Part shown: piece after piece, positions 53,067 to 63,348 of the stretch
How positions within the stretch are numbered: position 1 is the first letter of the stretch
How the letters are laid out: every line of letters starts with the position of its first letter
DNA from: Adiantum capillus-veneris
Lineage: Eukaryota > Streptophyta > Polypodiopsida > Polypodiales > Pteridaceae
Direction: 5' to 3'
NCBI GenBank assembly: GCA_014529385.2
Contig: CM043967.1
Coordinates: 133,646,682-133,710,681, forward strand
DNA length: 64,000 bases
Translations under genes and position numbers: made by a program
Notes under the pieces: model-generated
What the model was told of the DNA's origin: nothing
Databases searched by the model: none
Seen by the model: only the letters and a program-made list of their open reading frames with translations

Positions 53067-53822
53067 ATGGCAATGTCTACTCATGCACTTCTTACACAAT
53101 TAGAAAAGGTAGGACTTGCAGATCGACCACATGAACTAATCAGTGTGTCCGAGGGGACAATTGACATGCAGACCACTACCAACCTTCATGCAGAGGCATT
53201 CAGAAGCTTTCTTGACTAGATGGCACAGCACATGGCAGAATATGCCATAACCTTTGAGGGATCTAACACGGCGTGGTTGCTAGTGGATTTCTTGAAGCAT
53301 CTCTATGCAGCCGACAAAAACTTTTGATTTCTCTTGTTGAGATTTATTAAAGGCCTCATGGAACGGGACTACAGGACAAAGGATGAAGATGATCTCATAG
53401 ATTTGGGCATGGGGTGCATAGGCACCCAATTCGTTTCATGGGACATGGTTCTGGTCTTACTTGTGCTTGAGGGTATGGATAAGGGAAAATCAAAGGAAAA
53501 GGTCAACCAAAGACCTCCTATGACCATTGTGGAGGAATCAAATGAAGTTATCGAAGAGATTGATGAGCAGACCGAAGACCAAGATCTCCCAGCAAGCCTT
53601 TCCTTCCTCCCCAATGAAAATGAACAGCTGTTGGTGCAAACAATAGCAAGTACACTAGTGGAAATTAAATCATGCGCCTCTTTCTAGGAAAGCGTACTGG
53701 AAAGCGCATTTCATCCACACAAACCACTGATCGCGATTGGTAGAGATGATCGATCTAGCATCGATTTTACAAAGAAAAATCTTGAAGAGAAGGATGAAGA
53801 AACTGAGGTAAACAAATCTTAA
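53067..53822 (+). pseudogene. Unknown 252-codon pseudogene with three in-frame stops
   Basis: One frame runs from MAMSTHALLTQLEKVGLADR to EKDEETEVNKS with only three stops: TAG near 53,217, TGA near 53,325 and TAG near 53,686. No frameshift is needed. The C-terminal half is acidic (EESNEVIEEIDEQTEDQDLP). The middle reads AITFEGSNTAWLLVDFLKH and FIKGLMERDYRTKDEDDLID. The continuity across stops shows it was protein-coding until recently. The start follows the TATA box at 52,973. I do not recognise a family. It may be a retrotransposon gag-like ORF or a small host gene. Confidence 0.55.
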
Positions 53823-55700
53823 CCTGGTAGAATGTCTATTATTCCTTACTACAAGTGTTAAAGTCACTTAAAATACTTTGCAAACGGCATATCGTGTTGA
53901 TAAGCTCGCAATGCGGACTGGAGGTTCGTGCAACGTCTCCATGGGTAGGGATAGCTCGCTAAATGGCACTACCTAAGCCACTTGGGGCCATCAATTCTTA
54001 GAGTTTCTCACACAGATTTCTCCAAGAATGGTTCTACGGAGCTGCTAAAGTGAAAAGCATTAAGTGGAATACTCGCTGAAGATTCTCTCACCCTAAACAC
54101 TCACAAATGTATGTTGGTGGACCGAGAGGCAACATTGTATACCTTTATAGGCAAGCACCCAAGCTCCGTCCTCTCCCACTACACCTTGAGCCTAGGTCAA
54201 GGGTTGACAAACCCAAAGGAAATTTTAAAATCTCTTGGCGTTGGATGGGAGGAAAGGGGAATACACCTGACACATAAATAACACACCTCTCTATAGCCCA
54301 AGATAACCACTGCTCCCCGATCCACTAGAGTTTACATTAGAAACTTGATAATTTGCCTACAAATGTACACATGATCGTATACACACAGCCCTTGCACTAA
54401 CCTTGCCTGCTGGGAAAACTCCCACACTCTTTCTCTCTCACTCACACCACAGGTCCGGAGAGGCACACACTTCTCAAACCAGCACCAAACAGTAAGGATA
54501 GAGCAAAGACAAGAAGGGAGAAATAGGGGAAGGAGGTGACACCAAACTTGGCTATGGTTCCCTTCAATTAATGGAAAAAAAAACTATCACAACTCTAAGA
54601 AACCTTTGCTATCACACGGCTTAGTCGTCTCCAACACGTCGAGCAACAAGGAGTGTAGAAGATGTCTGATACTGCCTCTAAATGACTCCCTTCTTGAGAT
54701 CACAAACAAGAGAGCACTGATGGTCTCCGTTGGCTTGAAAAGGCTTCAAAAACGTCTCTGCTCTATTGGCACAGGCTTCCTCTTGAGCTCCGTACCCAAA
54801 AAAATCTTCCCTTCGAGCGCTTGGGAAGCTCCCCTTCTCCTTCTTCTTTGCCTTCTGTTTCCCCAAAAAACCGCCTCCCTAAACTGCAAAAAGTTGGCCC
54901 CTTCTTGCCACTATTTCTGGCTGCCCCATCTATTTTTAGCCTCTTCTCTTGCATCTGACGTGCCCTGTTGTGGCGGCCCTGCCTTGGGTCCCAAGTAACA
55001 CATGACACACCTCTTGGGAGGGGAACCGATGGCGCCGTCGGTGCTCTCTCCCCTTATCTTGGCAGGGGAAGCGACCCCCCAATGGACTGCCACATCATCA
55101 TTTGCTACGCAAGGGCGGCGCCGCCGATCGATGCCCTAAGCGTCACTACTACAGTGCCTGCAGCACACTGCCATAGCCTGAGCTCCAAGGGAGCACCTCA
55201 CCTTGTGATACCCCAAGTGGGAGTCGCCTACAATATAATTACCTCTCCAGTCACCCCCTTGCTTGCGCATATGGGTTCAATCACAGCCACGTGGTGTTGC
55301 CACGCTCCTCCACACTCCAAGGGAGAAAACCCCCCCAAGAAGCATACAAAAACAATTTTAAAAATACCTTTTTTTTCCTCTCTTCCCATTACTGCCACCT
55401 ATGGCATGACGCTCCGATTGGTGAGTTGACAAATCCCCTTGAAAGTCACCATCCCCGACTGCGAACTCTTCTGTCCCTACTGCACACTGACCTCGGATGG
55501 CCTCAAATTGATTGCCCCGAGATTGAAAGAAATCATCTGAGCCAACCTGCTTAGCAACAAGACTCAACTTCAGCAAGCTATAACTTCACACTCCGGACTT
55601 TGTTTGACACGAAGTCACCTCCGATCGTCTTCTCACACTGCATACTTGACATTCAAACCCTGGCGAGGCTCCAAAATCATCAGATGGCACATCTATCGAG
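53823..55700. other. Anonymous region, GC-richer from about 54,700 to 55,600
   Basis: No domain is recognisable. On the minus strand CTATAAAGGTATAC near 54,150 resembles an LTR promoter, so part of 53,870-54,600 may be a minus-strand LTR. The open stretches at 54,606-55,554 on both strands overlap one another and seem to reflect base composition. Confidence 0.5.
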
Positions 55701-56810
55701 GCGGCCAACCCAGTGTCATGCCGTGGTATGTGCATAATGTGAAACTAAAATATCTACCTCACTCTCAATGATTTTTCTATGTGGGACCAAATGCTATGAT
55801 GTACAGAGTTTGATATATATGCAAAAATAGATGCCACAGTTGCAGTCATGTACATACCTTGCCGGGCAAGCGAGGCCCTAGACGTGGAACTATGGCATGC
55901 ATTTTCACATAAAATATTCCTATTTTTCTTTAGAAATGTACAAATGTCAAGTGTATCGAAGTGGCACGCTCGTTTTGCCTAGAAAGTTCAATGCGGGCGA
56001 TCTCGCAAAAAAATAGCAGATTTCATGCGCATGTGAAAGAGATGTATCTAGAGTGCTTTCCAAGTGGTGCAATGAGGTTCAAGATGAAATTTAAGCCCAA
56101 TGGGATTTTCCCACAATTTTAGGGATTTTTCCCAACTCGTTTGGGTTTTTTACGAGCAAAACAGTGTATTTTTGGGCAAAAAATGACAAAAAATGGTAAA
56201 AAATGGCTCAAAATGCCACATCACTTATGGTTACATCACTATGAGGAGTGAGGGAACATTTTAGAAGAGCAATATCAGCACTATAAGCTCCTGTGTGAAG
56301 GGATACAAAGCCGACACCTAAGGTATGCTAGTGTAGTCCCGTGCTGTTCCAACCCTGTATTCGAGGCTGTGAGGCCACCAATTAGGGTTTCCCCTCTTCA
56401 AATAACTACTTGGGAATGTATAATGAAGTTCTGAAGCTTCCATGAAATGGCTACGACAGAGAATTAAACCGTTTGTATAGGGTTTTTATTAGGGCGAAAG
56501 AGCACTGCAACTGTGTAATTGGCAGTGAGGCTACACCAAATCATCACACACACAAGAGTTTTGAGTTGATCTTGGTTCTTTTTCAAAGATAAGATTTCAT
56601 GGCTGGAGTTTTGTTCTTTTTTAGTGTTTTTCCAGCGTTTTTTCAGTCTCAAATCTTCTATGACTTGCTTGATTTTGCTGCGAACTCTCACAGTTAGAGG
56701 CCCGACGCTTTCATAGCAGCACTCCGCACTTCTTAACACAAGTTTGGTGAACCCAACCTGAAGTAGGCTAAGGTGATGGTTCAAAAGATTCATTGAAGGT
56801 ATCAAAACAA
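55701..56810 (+). other. Probable 5' LTR and leader region of element E
   Basis: The region precedes the gag of element E. It contains runs such as GGGATTTTCCCACAATTTTAG and GGTGAACCCAACCTG near 56,750, the latter looking like a possible primer site about 55 bases before the gag ATG. No second LTR copy exists in the window to fix boundaries. This is tentative. Confidence 0.35.
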
Positions 56811-57840
56811 ATGTTTAAATCTATGGAGCAACAAGAGCAACAGGGGGTTTGGTTTGATCCAGTTACAATGCAAGTGTTTCAAGCTTTTGCAATGTTTATG
56901 CACAGCAGCAAGCTGCAGAAAGGAGGGAGATTTCCTCAACCAAAGTGCTTCAATCTGTGGTGAAGACAATGGACCAATTCAAAGGTAAAGATGTAACAAA
57001 GTATCTTTGTGGATATGTAAGGAGATGGAGCTTCATCGAGTGCCCGAAGCAGAGATGGTGCAAAGTTTTGAGCTAGCTGTGGTTCGTGAGATCAGAGAGC
57101 ATGTAAGGGGAATTATAAATGAGCATGGGGCAACTTGGGAAGCATTTAAATTATCCTTGAAGGAAGAGTATTTCATGGAGGACTCCGAAAGGGTAACAAA
57201 GAGGAATTTTTTAGAGTGGGTAGTTTGGCCAAAAGAGGGGCTTTCGCCTATCAAATTGCTAAGGGAATTTGAATGCCGATATGATCAATTGTCAAGGACT
57301 GAAAAGGCTACGCTAAACTTAGAGAAGACAGAGCTCTTTTTGCAGGCCACAGGTAAAGGGATTCAAGAGAAGTTAGAGATACTACTTGAGGATAAGGATG
57401 CGAAATACGGTTTGAAGACCAATTGGAATGAGGTCGAAGACTCCATTTCACTGATAGCTAAGCAACAACGACAAAGAGACAAGATGATAGTGAACATACT
57501 CAATCCCCAAGAATTCCTGAGAGTCCCATAAAGCATGTTATTGTGGTTCCAAAGAGTGACAAGTCCATTCTAGATGATATTGTCAGGGAATGCAAGAGCT
57601 AAAGTTAAAGCTTACAAGGTTAGAATAAAAGGGACAACCATCAGGACAATCTATAAGGCAAAGACCTCAAAACAGAGAAGGATTTGTAAATAGATGCATA
57701 TGGTGTGATAGTACCGACCATGGAAGGAGGGATTGTGAAAGTTTCAAAGATGCTTTGACAAAGGAGATTGTTTTCTTTAAAGATGGCCGAATTCACTTAA
57801 GTGAAACAGGTAAGCTCTTGGGGACAAACTTTGGTAAAGG
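56811..57840 (+). pseudogene. Gag of element E with zinc knuckle
   Basis: It opens MFKSMEQQEQQGVWFDP. After a frameshift the capsid-like domain is open at 57,007-57,531, with EMELHRVPEAEMVQSFELAV, EEYFMEDSERVTKRNFLEWV, LLREFECRYDQLSRTEKATL and LEKTELFLQATGKG. Near 57,690 a zinc-knuckle-like CIWCDSTDHGRRDC is followed by VFFKDGRIHLSETGKLLGTN and FGKGGMK. This Gag type with CIWCD recurs in a family of plant Ty3-like elements, from memory and not checked. Frameshifts lie near 56,900, 57,015 and 57,545. Confidence 0.75.
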
Positions 57841-58229
57841 TGGGATGAAAATAAGCTAGTTGAGGACATGGCTACTAGCCATGCCATCTCAATGGTTGAG
57901 GCAACCGCCTATGGATTGAAGGTGGAACCTATTGACAAGAAAGGAGTCAAGGTTGGAGAAGAAGCATCTAGTGGGATTGGAGAATTATGGCCATGGCGAT
58001 AGAATCTTCTATGAAGGGTAAAATGACTAAAGAATTTTTACTGAAGCATGAGATTGCATTCGGCTAGAAACAGGTTGGAACGACCCTGTAGATTCTTTGT
58101 CAGTGCATGCATACATTGCAAAATGTCAAGCCAATGAGTCCATTGTCAAAGAGAAGTGTAGGCATGAGAATGGGGCTGAAGGGCCTTCAAAACGGACGAC
58201 GAGGAGTGGAGGTAAAAATGACATAGTGC

Positions 58230-59207
58230 CTCCTAGATCACCTTACTCGCAATAGATGCCTGTCCCCGAAGTTCCTATGCAAGAAGCCTCTAAAGACAAT
58301 CTGAGAAGGATGCAAAAAACTTTAAAGTAAAGGTCCGGTCTACAAACTCCAATCTGACATAGAGGCGGCAATCGATCTCAAAAAGGTTTTAGAAGAGAGG
58401 AATTTAAATAGTAAGGTGGAATTTACCTTGGGTGAAGTCCTTGGAATAGTAAAGAGGGAGTTCCATGAAGAGATAATTGATATCATCAAGAGGAAGAGGC
58501 AGTCTCTTACTGAATCTATCCATGTACAGGGTGAAGAAGAGACTTTAAATGCACAGGGAGTACAGGTCTATGGCAAGCAAGGTGATGAAACTATTGTTGG
58601 ATACTATAAGTCTAGGGGAGGAGTAAAACATGTTCAATTCTTGGATGATGAAGATGAGGTCGAGACCACTCATAAGAGTTACTACTTAAAGAGTCACTAT
58701 GCAAGAGCAACTACTGAGACCTTGGTAAAAGTGGGAGACTTAGAAGAGCCATATATTGCGTTGATAGATCATGGGTCAGGGATAAACCTTATGTCCAAGA
58801 GTCTTTATCAAAAAGGAAAATGGCCAATTGATATAAATAATGGATGGATGATTCGTGCAGCAAAAAACGCATCAGGGGAGCTGTATGAAGCTTGACCAAA
58901 TGTAAAGGGGACTATAGGAGATGTGAAACAGTACTAGAATTTCTTTGTACAGGAGATGTCTATGTACCCTCTTATACTTGGGCAGCTATACATCACTCCC
59001 ACTCATATGGAAACAAAGGTAATGTACGACGGGTCAGCTTATGCTAGGATAAGGAGCAGGGATGGGAAGCATGCAATGCAATTCCTTACTGCTTGTGTGG
59101 ACCATGAAAGGAACCGTAAAAGTCTTAGAGACCAACCCTTGAAAAAGACAAACAAAGAATTCAAGGACTACAGGGATATGAGGGGTTTTGGCCATGTACC
59201 ATTGTAG
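58230..59207 (+). pseudogene. Protease region of element E
   Basis: An open frame of 159 codons (58,416-58,895) contains GIVKREFHEEIIDIIKRKRQ, a linker, and EEPYIALIDHGSGINLMSKS. This is retropepsin-like with DHGS at the active site. After a stop at 58,893 and another near 58,936 the frame continues at 58,956 with MSMYPLILGQLYITPTHMET, holding the second conserved ILG motif, then GSAYARIRSRDGKHAMQFLT. The His in the active-site triad is unusual against the DSG/DTG consensus. From memory this family carries it commonly. Confidence 0.75.
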
Positions 59208-59459
59208 AGCGGGATTGGAGTGGTACAAGAAGAGAAAAGTTCTCGTATGATGTATATGTAGAGGAAACATTTTCTATAGGTTTTTTTGGATTAATAGACT
59301 ATGGATCTATTGCTTTTACAAAGTGTGAGGACTTAAAGCGGGGTGAACAACAACATGTAAATAGTGTACAAAGAGGTTTGAAGATGAATGGTTTGCTAGA
59401 AGATGATGAATGCATTGCAGGTGTGTTGGATGAGTGTTCGTTTGTGGAAACTATGTAAG

Positions 59460-60195
59460 ACTTGGAGTATTTAGTGGATTGCAATTTACGTATGGAAAGT
59501 GAGGTTGTGAAAGTTTGCTCAATAGAAATGTACAAAGTCATTGAGGATTTCAAGGCATTTGTAGGAAGGGCAATATATTCTATGGGAGATTTGTACTCAG
59601 GGTATGATCAGTTCCAACTAGCAATGGAAAGCAGGGACCTTACTACCATGAGGTTACCTTTGGGCCTGGTAAGGATTTGCACCTTACCTCATGGAGCAAC
59701 TAATTCAATTGCACATATGATGAATGGTATGAACAAAGTCCTACGTGACTTCATACCTCAAACTACAATGCCTTTCCTTCATGATGTGCCAATCAAAGGA
59801 TGTGATGTAAGTGATATAGATGTGGCTCTGAACTCGAGGGAGTGCCGCAAGTATGTGGCAAACCATATCACTGATTGTGATAAGATCTTGTCAAGGTTGG
59901 AAAAGGTGAACCTTACCTTGTCTGGCCAAAAGTCAGTGTTTGGTGTGAATTAAGTTCTTATTGTAGGACATATGTGTGGGCCATATGGTAGAAGGCCTTG
60001 TCCTGCAAAGATTATGTAATTCAGAGAATGCAAGAGAAATGTATAAATGTCATTGAGGTTTGAAGGTTCTTGGGTGAATGCGTGTTTTATGTTATCTGGA
60101 TTCAGCATTATGCACATGTAGTAGAGCCTTTGTATCAACTTTTGAGAAAGAACCAAAAGTTTCAATGGGAAAAAATGCATACACATGCCATTCTA
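59460..60195 (+). pseudogene. Reverse transcriptase of element E, catalytic residue lost
   Basis: The open frame at 59,462-59,953 has the RT motifs YSMGDLYSGYDQFQLAMESR, LTTMRLPLGLVRICTLPHGA and TNSIAHMMNGMNKVLRDFIP. The catalytic box is PFLHDVPIKG, where two adjacent aspartates are expected, so His (59,780-59,782) replaces the first. The next part (GHMCGPYGRRPCPAK, YAHVVEPLYQLLRKNQKFQW) is the usual connection to RNase H, with stops. It ends at the satellite. The RT could not be active. Confidence 0.82.
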
Positions 60196-61063
60196 GATCA
60201 GAGAAGTGTGGATAGAGTAGATAGAGATGATGTAGAGTTTAGGTAGACTAGGTAGAGAGGGAGGATATGTAGAGAGTGTAGATAGAGATTGAGCAGAGGA
60301 TAGATAGATAAGGTTAGGATTTAAGAAGAGATTAGGGTTTAGAGAGAGGGGTGGATAGAGTAGATAGAGGAGTACAAAGAGTGTAGATAGAGAGACGGAG
60401 GATGCATAGAGTGTAGAGATAGATCGACGGACTAGAGAAAGTGTAGAGATTTAACTCTATTTAGCGCTCTCTCTATGTTTAGAGAGTAGAGAGAGGGTAG
60501 ATATAGAGATTATGTAGAGAGTAGATGGATGAGATTAAGATAAGAGATTAGGGTGTAGAAAGAGGTGTGGATAGAGTAGATAGAGAGGGTGTAGAGTTTA
60601 GGTAGACTAGGTAGAGGGGGAGGATACATAGAGAGTGTAGATAGAGACTAAGTAGAGGGCAGATAGAAAAAGTTAGGATTTAAGAAGAGAATAGGGTTTA
60701 GAGAGAGGTGTGGGTAGAGATAGATAGAGGGAGTAGAGAGACTATAGAGATTTACCTCTATTTAGCGCTCTCTCTGTGGTTAGAGAGTAGAGAGAGGGTA
60801 GATATAGAGATTATGTAGAGAGTAGATGGATAAAATTAAGATTTAGGAAGAGATTAGGGTGTAGAGAGAGGTGTCGATAGAGTAGATAGAGAGGATGTAG
60901 AGTTTAAGTAAATTAGGTAGAGAAGGAGGATACATAGAGAGTGTAGATAGAGATTAAGTGGAGGCTAGGGGAGACAGATAAGGTTAGGATTTAGGAAGAG
61001 ATTAGGGTTTAGAGAGAGGTGTAGATGGAGTAGATAGAGAGGATGTAGAGATTAGGTAGAGCG
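60196..61063 (+). repeat. Purine-rich (GA) satellite with TAGATAGAG-type units
   Basis: The plus strand is almost free of C over long stretches and is built from GTAGAGA, TAGATAGAGA and GAGAGTGTAGA. Longer phrases recur: TGTAGAGTTT at 60,231, 60,590, 60,896 and, altered, 61,044, and GAGATTAGGGTTTAGAGAGA near 60,335 and 61,000 with variants between. The block CTCTATTTAGCGCTCTCTCT near 60,450 and 60,755 is partly inverted to the GA units. The array replaces the 3' part of element E. Confidence 0.9.
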
Positions 61064-61299
61064 TTAACACAACCTCGTCCTCCCAACCAACAGCGCCTTG
61101 CACACACATCTAATCATTCACACAATTTTGACTTTGTTGAAGCTACCCACAACCCCAAGTTTATCAAACTAGCCCAACCTCGACTCTGCTCGAGCTGCCT
61201 CAACTCTGAGACTCATCTTGAGCACCAACTTTGACTCTATTCGAGCTGCCTGTGACTCTCTAGCAGTTATGATTTGAGTCTCTTCATAGGAATCATGTG

Positions 61300-62167
61300 C
61301 CTATCATGGCCACTCGAGCCTCATCTCAAGGCAAGTCTACATCCTCCGGGGTCATGAAAACACCCCCAAAGACAAAAAACCTAACACATAGGTCTTCAAA
61401 ATGAAGTCGATAAGCCTCGCAAGGAGAATGAGGAGCTGAAGCATAGATTCATCACCATCGAGGCTTGACTCACCACAGTGGAGAACCACAAAAAGGAAGA
61501 GATGGAACATAAAATCAAGCTCAATAACACAAAGGTGGAAGTAGAGATCACCTTCACAAAGGAGGTCAAAACCAAAGTGTAGGATATCATCTTTCGTAAC
61601 GTTGAAGACTGTGTAGTGTCCACGGCACGTAAACGACAATGCCAAGACTATATCACCCTCAATGTTTGCATTAATAGGCTTTCAAGTGACTAGAAAGGGA
61701 AGGGGGACCTCAAACTCAATAACACAACGGTGGAAGTAGATACCACCCTCACAAAGGAGGTCAAAACCCAAGTGCAAGGTATCATCTTTGGTAAGGTTGA
61801 AGATCATGTAGTGTCCACGCTAGGTGAATGACAATGCCAAGAGGATATCGCTTTCAATGTTCCACAATTTCTTTGCTCACATCCAAACAACAACCCACAT
61901 GGTAGAATGGGGTCAGGCACAATCACCTCTCTTACACACGAATATCGCACCAACCATGCAGTCCTCACTTTCAAGACCAAGGAAGATCAAACCAAACTCC
62001 TTGAGCAATTGCGGCTTCTCAAGGACACCAAATTTTGGTTTGTAGAAGATCTAACACCCGCCTAACTCAAATAGATAAAGGAAGAACTCCAAAAGATGTG
62101 AGAAGCGCACTCAATAGAGAAATGGTCAGTTTATCAAGAAGGTAAAGTCGTTATCCATGAGTTTTGA
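61300..62167 (+). pseudogene. LINE ORF1-like remnant
   Basis: One frame can be followed with stops from a basic N-terminus. It passes through KHRFITIEA, HKIKLNNTKVEVEITFTKEV, and a diverged second copy of that block. Its C-terminal part contains FKTKEDQTKLLEQLRLLKDT, KFWFVEDLTPA, then IEKWSVYQEGKVVIHEF. The last part resembles the RNA-binding region of ORF1 proteins of non-LTR elements, which often have an EDLTP motif followed by a Tyr and Gly-Lys pair. This is from memory. Three stops near 62,062-62,102 each fit a single C-to-T change. No ORF2 follows. Confidence 0.45.
61520..61870. repeat. Diverged direct duplication of about 160 bp, period 195 bp
   Basis: CTCAATAACACAA begins at 61,520 and 61,715. 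Shared blocks follow in order in both copies: GGTGGAAGTAGA, ACAAAGGAGGTCAAAACC, TATCATCTTT and TGTAGTGTCCACG. The duplication lies inside the ORF1-like frame. Confidence 0.85.
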
Positions 62168-63096
62168 ACTCCCAAACCGGCTCCCTCCTCACCTACCCCT
62201 TAGGTTTTGTTCATTTCATCTTATCTTCCCTTTATCACACCTTGCTAGACCCTTACTCCTTAATTGAGATGTATTCAACACCCGGGGGGATCCACCTTTC
62301 AAAAATACCTATAGCACGTGCGCTCAAGAGGTATTTTTAAAACCCCTATACACACACACTTCATCATGAATTAAAAGACCCATCTTCCTTCATAAACCTG
62401 CAACTTTTTTCCAATTTTCCATTTTTAAACCCCTCTTGTACATGGAATTCTCTAACTCTTTGGTATATAAAAAACCGCTCCGGGTGAACTCACGTGCTAC
62501 ACTTAAATATTTTTAGGTGGAGCCTCCGAGATCCAACAAACCCTTTATTCAAAAGGAACTTGATAATGTTTTGTTTTTGGTCCCATAGGTCATATATAAC
62601 CTTTGTGGATGATAATTAAATCTATTTGTCTATCTATATCTACCTATCATAGATATCATAATGAGCAGAATGCATAATCATTGAGAATGCCAAATGGATG
62701 CCAGCACAAACATGGCAATGGCAATGAAAATGCTACAAAGTTTCAAATACGATGCTTATCTTTAAGTTTATGAGTGTGCTCCTAGTACTAGAATTATGAT
62801 CATGCACAAAGGTTCTTAAGTCAATCATCAACTACATCAGCTTCCAAATCACTGGTTGATTTGACTCTCTTCAATGTTGAAGATGAGTATACAAACTCCC
62901 TACAATAAATAGAGCTCCCTTGTGAGAGAAGAGTATTAAGAAGAAGCGACCAATATTTGTTGATGTGAACTATGTGCTAGAAGAAGACAGTCATAGACCA
63001 GATACCTTTATACATGTCAAGAATAAAGATGCTCATCTGGGCCATCCAAATTGGATGGACCAAATGATCATCTTTATTTTTAAAAATCCGTATAGT
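62168..63096. other. Anonymous AT-rich region with one hairpin
   Basis: No gene is seen. A 10-bp perfect stem (AAAAATACCT at 62,301-62,310 with AGGTATTTTT at 62,329-62,338) has an 18-base loop containing CACGTG. The sequence near 62,620 has TCTATCTATATCTACC microsatellite character. Confidence 0.6.
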
Positions 63097-63216
63097 GGTA
63101 ATATGCGCGGTTATATATGGAGTAATATACACGGTAATATGTGAGGTAATATGCGTGGTAATATACACGGTAATATGCATGGTAATATGTGAGCTAATAT
63201 GTGCGGTAATATTCGC
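63097..63216. repeat. 12-bp minisatellite, ten units
   Basis: Ten contiguous 12-base units with consensus GGTAATATGYRC follow without a gap. The next bases continue with related but inverted sequence (ATTACCGC). Because 12 is a multiple of three, at least one frame on each strand is open, giving hydrophobic tetrapeptides VICA/VIYT on the plus strand and HITV/YITT on the minus strand. These are composition effects and not evidence of a protein. Confidence 0.95.
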
Positions 63217-63348
63217 GGCTATATTACCGCTCCTATTACCGCGTATATTGTTGTCAAACCACTACCGTGTTCTTTGCCACTGTTATTGCCGCACATGTAA
63301 TATTTTCTCTTTCTATTTTCCTTTGTTAATCCGCGGCAATGCTAGCGG

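Larger units (their letters stand above)
56811..60195 (+). mobile_element. Ty3-type retrotransposon E, truncated after RT
   Basis: Gag, zinc knuckle, protease and RT follow in order. Sequence similar to the RT-RNase H connection runs to about 60,190 (YQLLRKNQKFQWEK) and is then replaced by purine-rich satellite. RNase H, integrase and the 3' LTR are missing. Confidence 0.8.

Noticed and set aside
53725-53765. GATCGCGAT palindrome resembling the core of the leader palindromes
   Set aside because: It lies inside the unknown pseudogene, lacks the AT-rich arms, and is short enough to occur by chance.
54606-55576. Several open frames on both strands in a GC-richer stretch
   Set aside because: They overlap in competing frames, have no recognisable domain and show no splice or promoter context that favours one.
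63090-63110. TATAGTGG at the left of the 12-bp array as the second CACTA terminus
   Set aside because: It has the same orientation as the candidate at 63,372 instead of the inverted one required.
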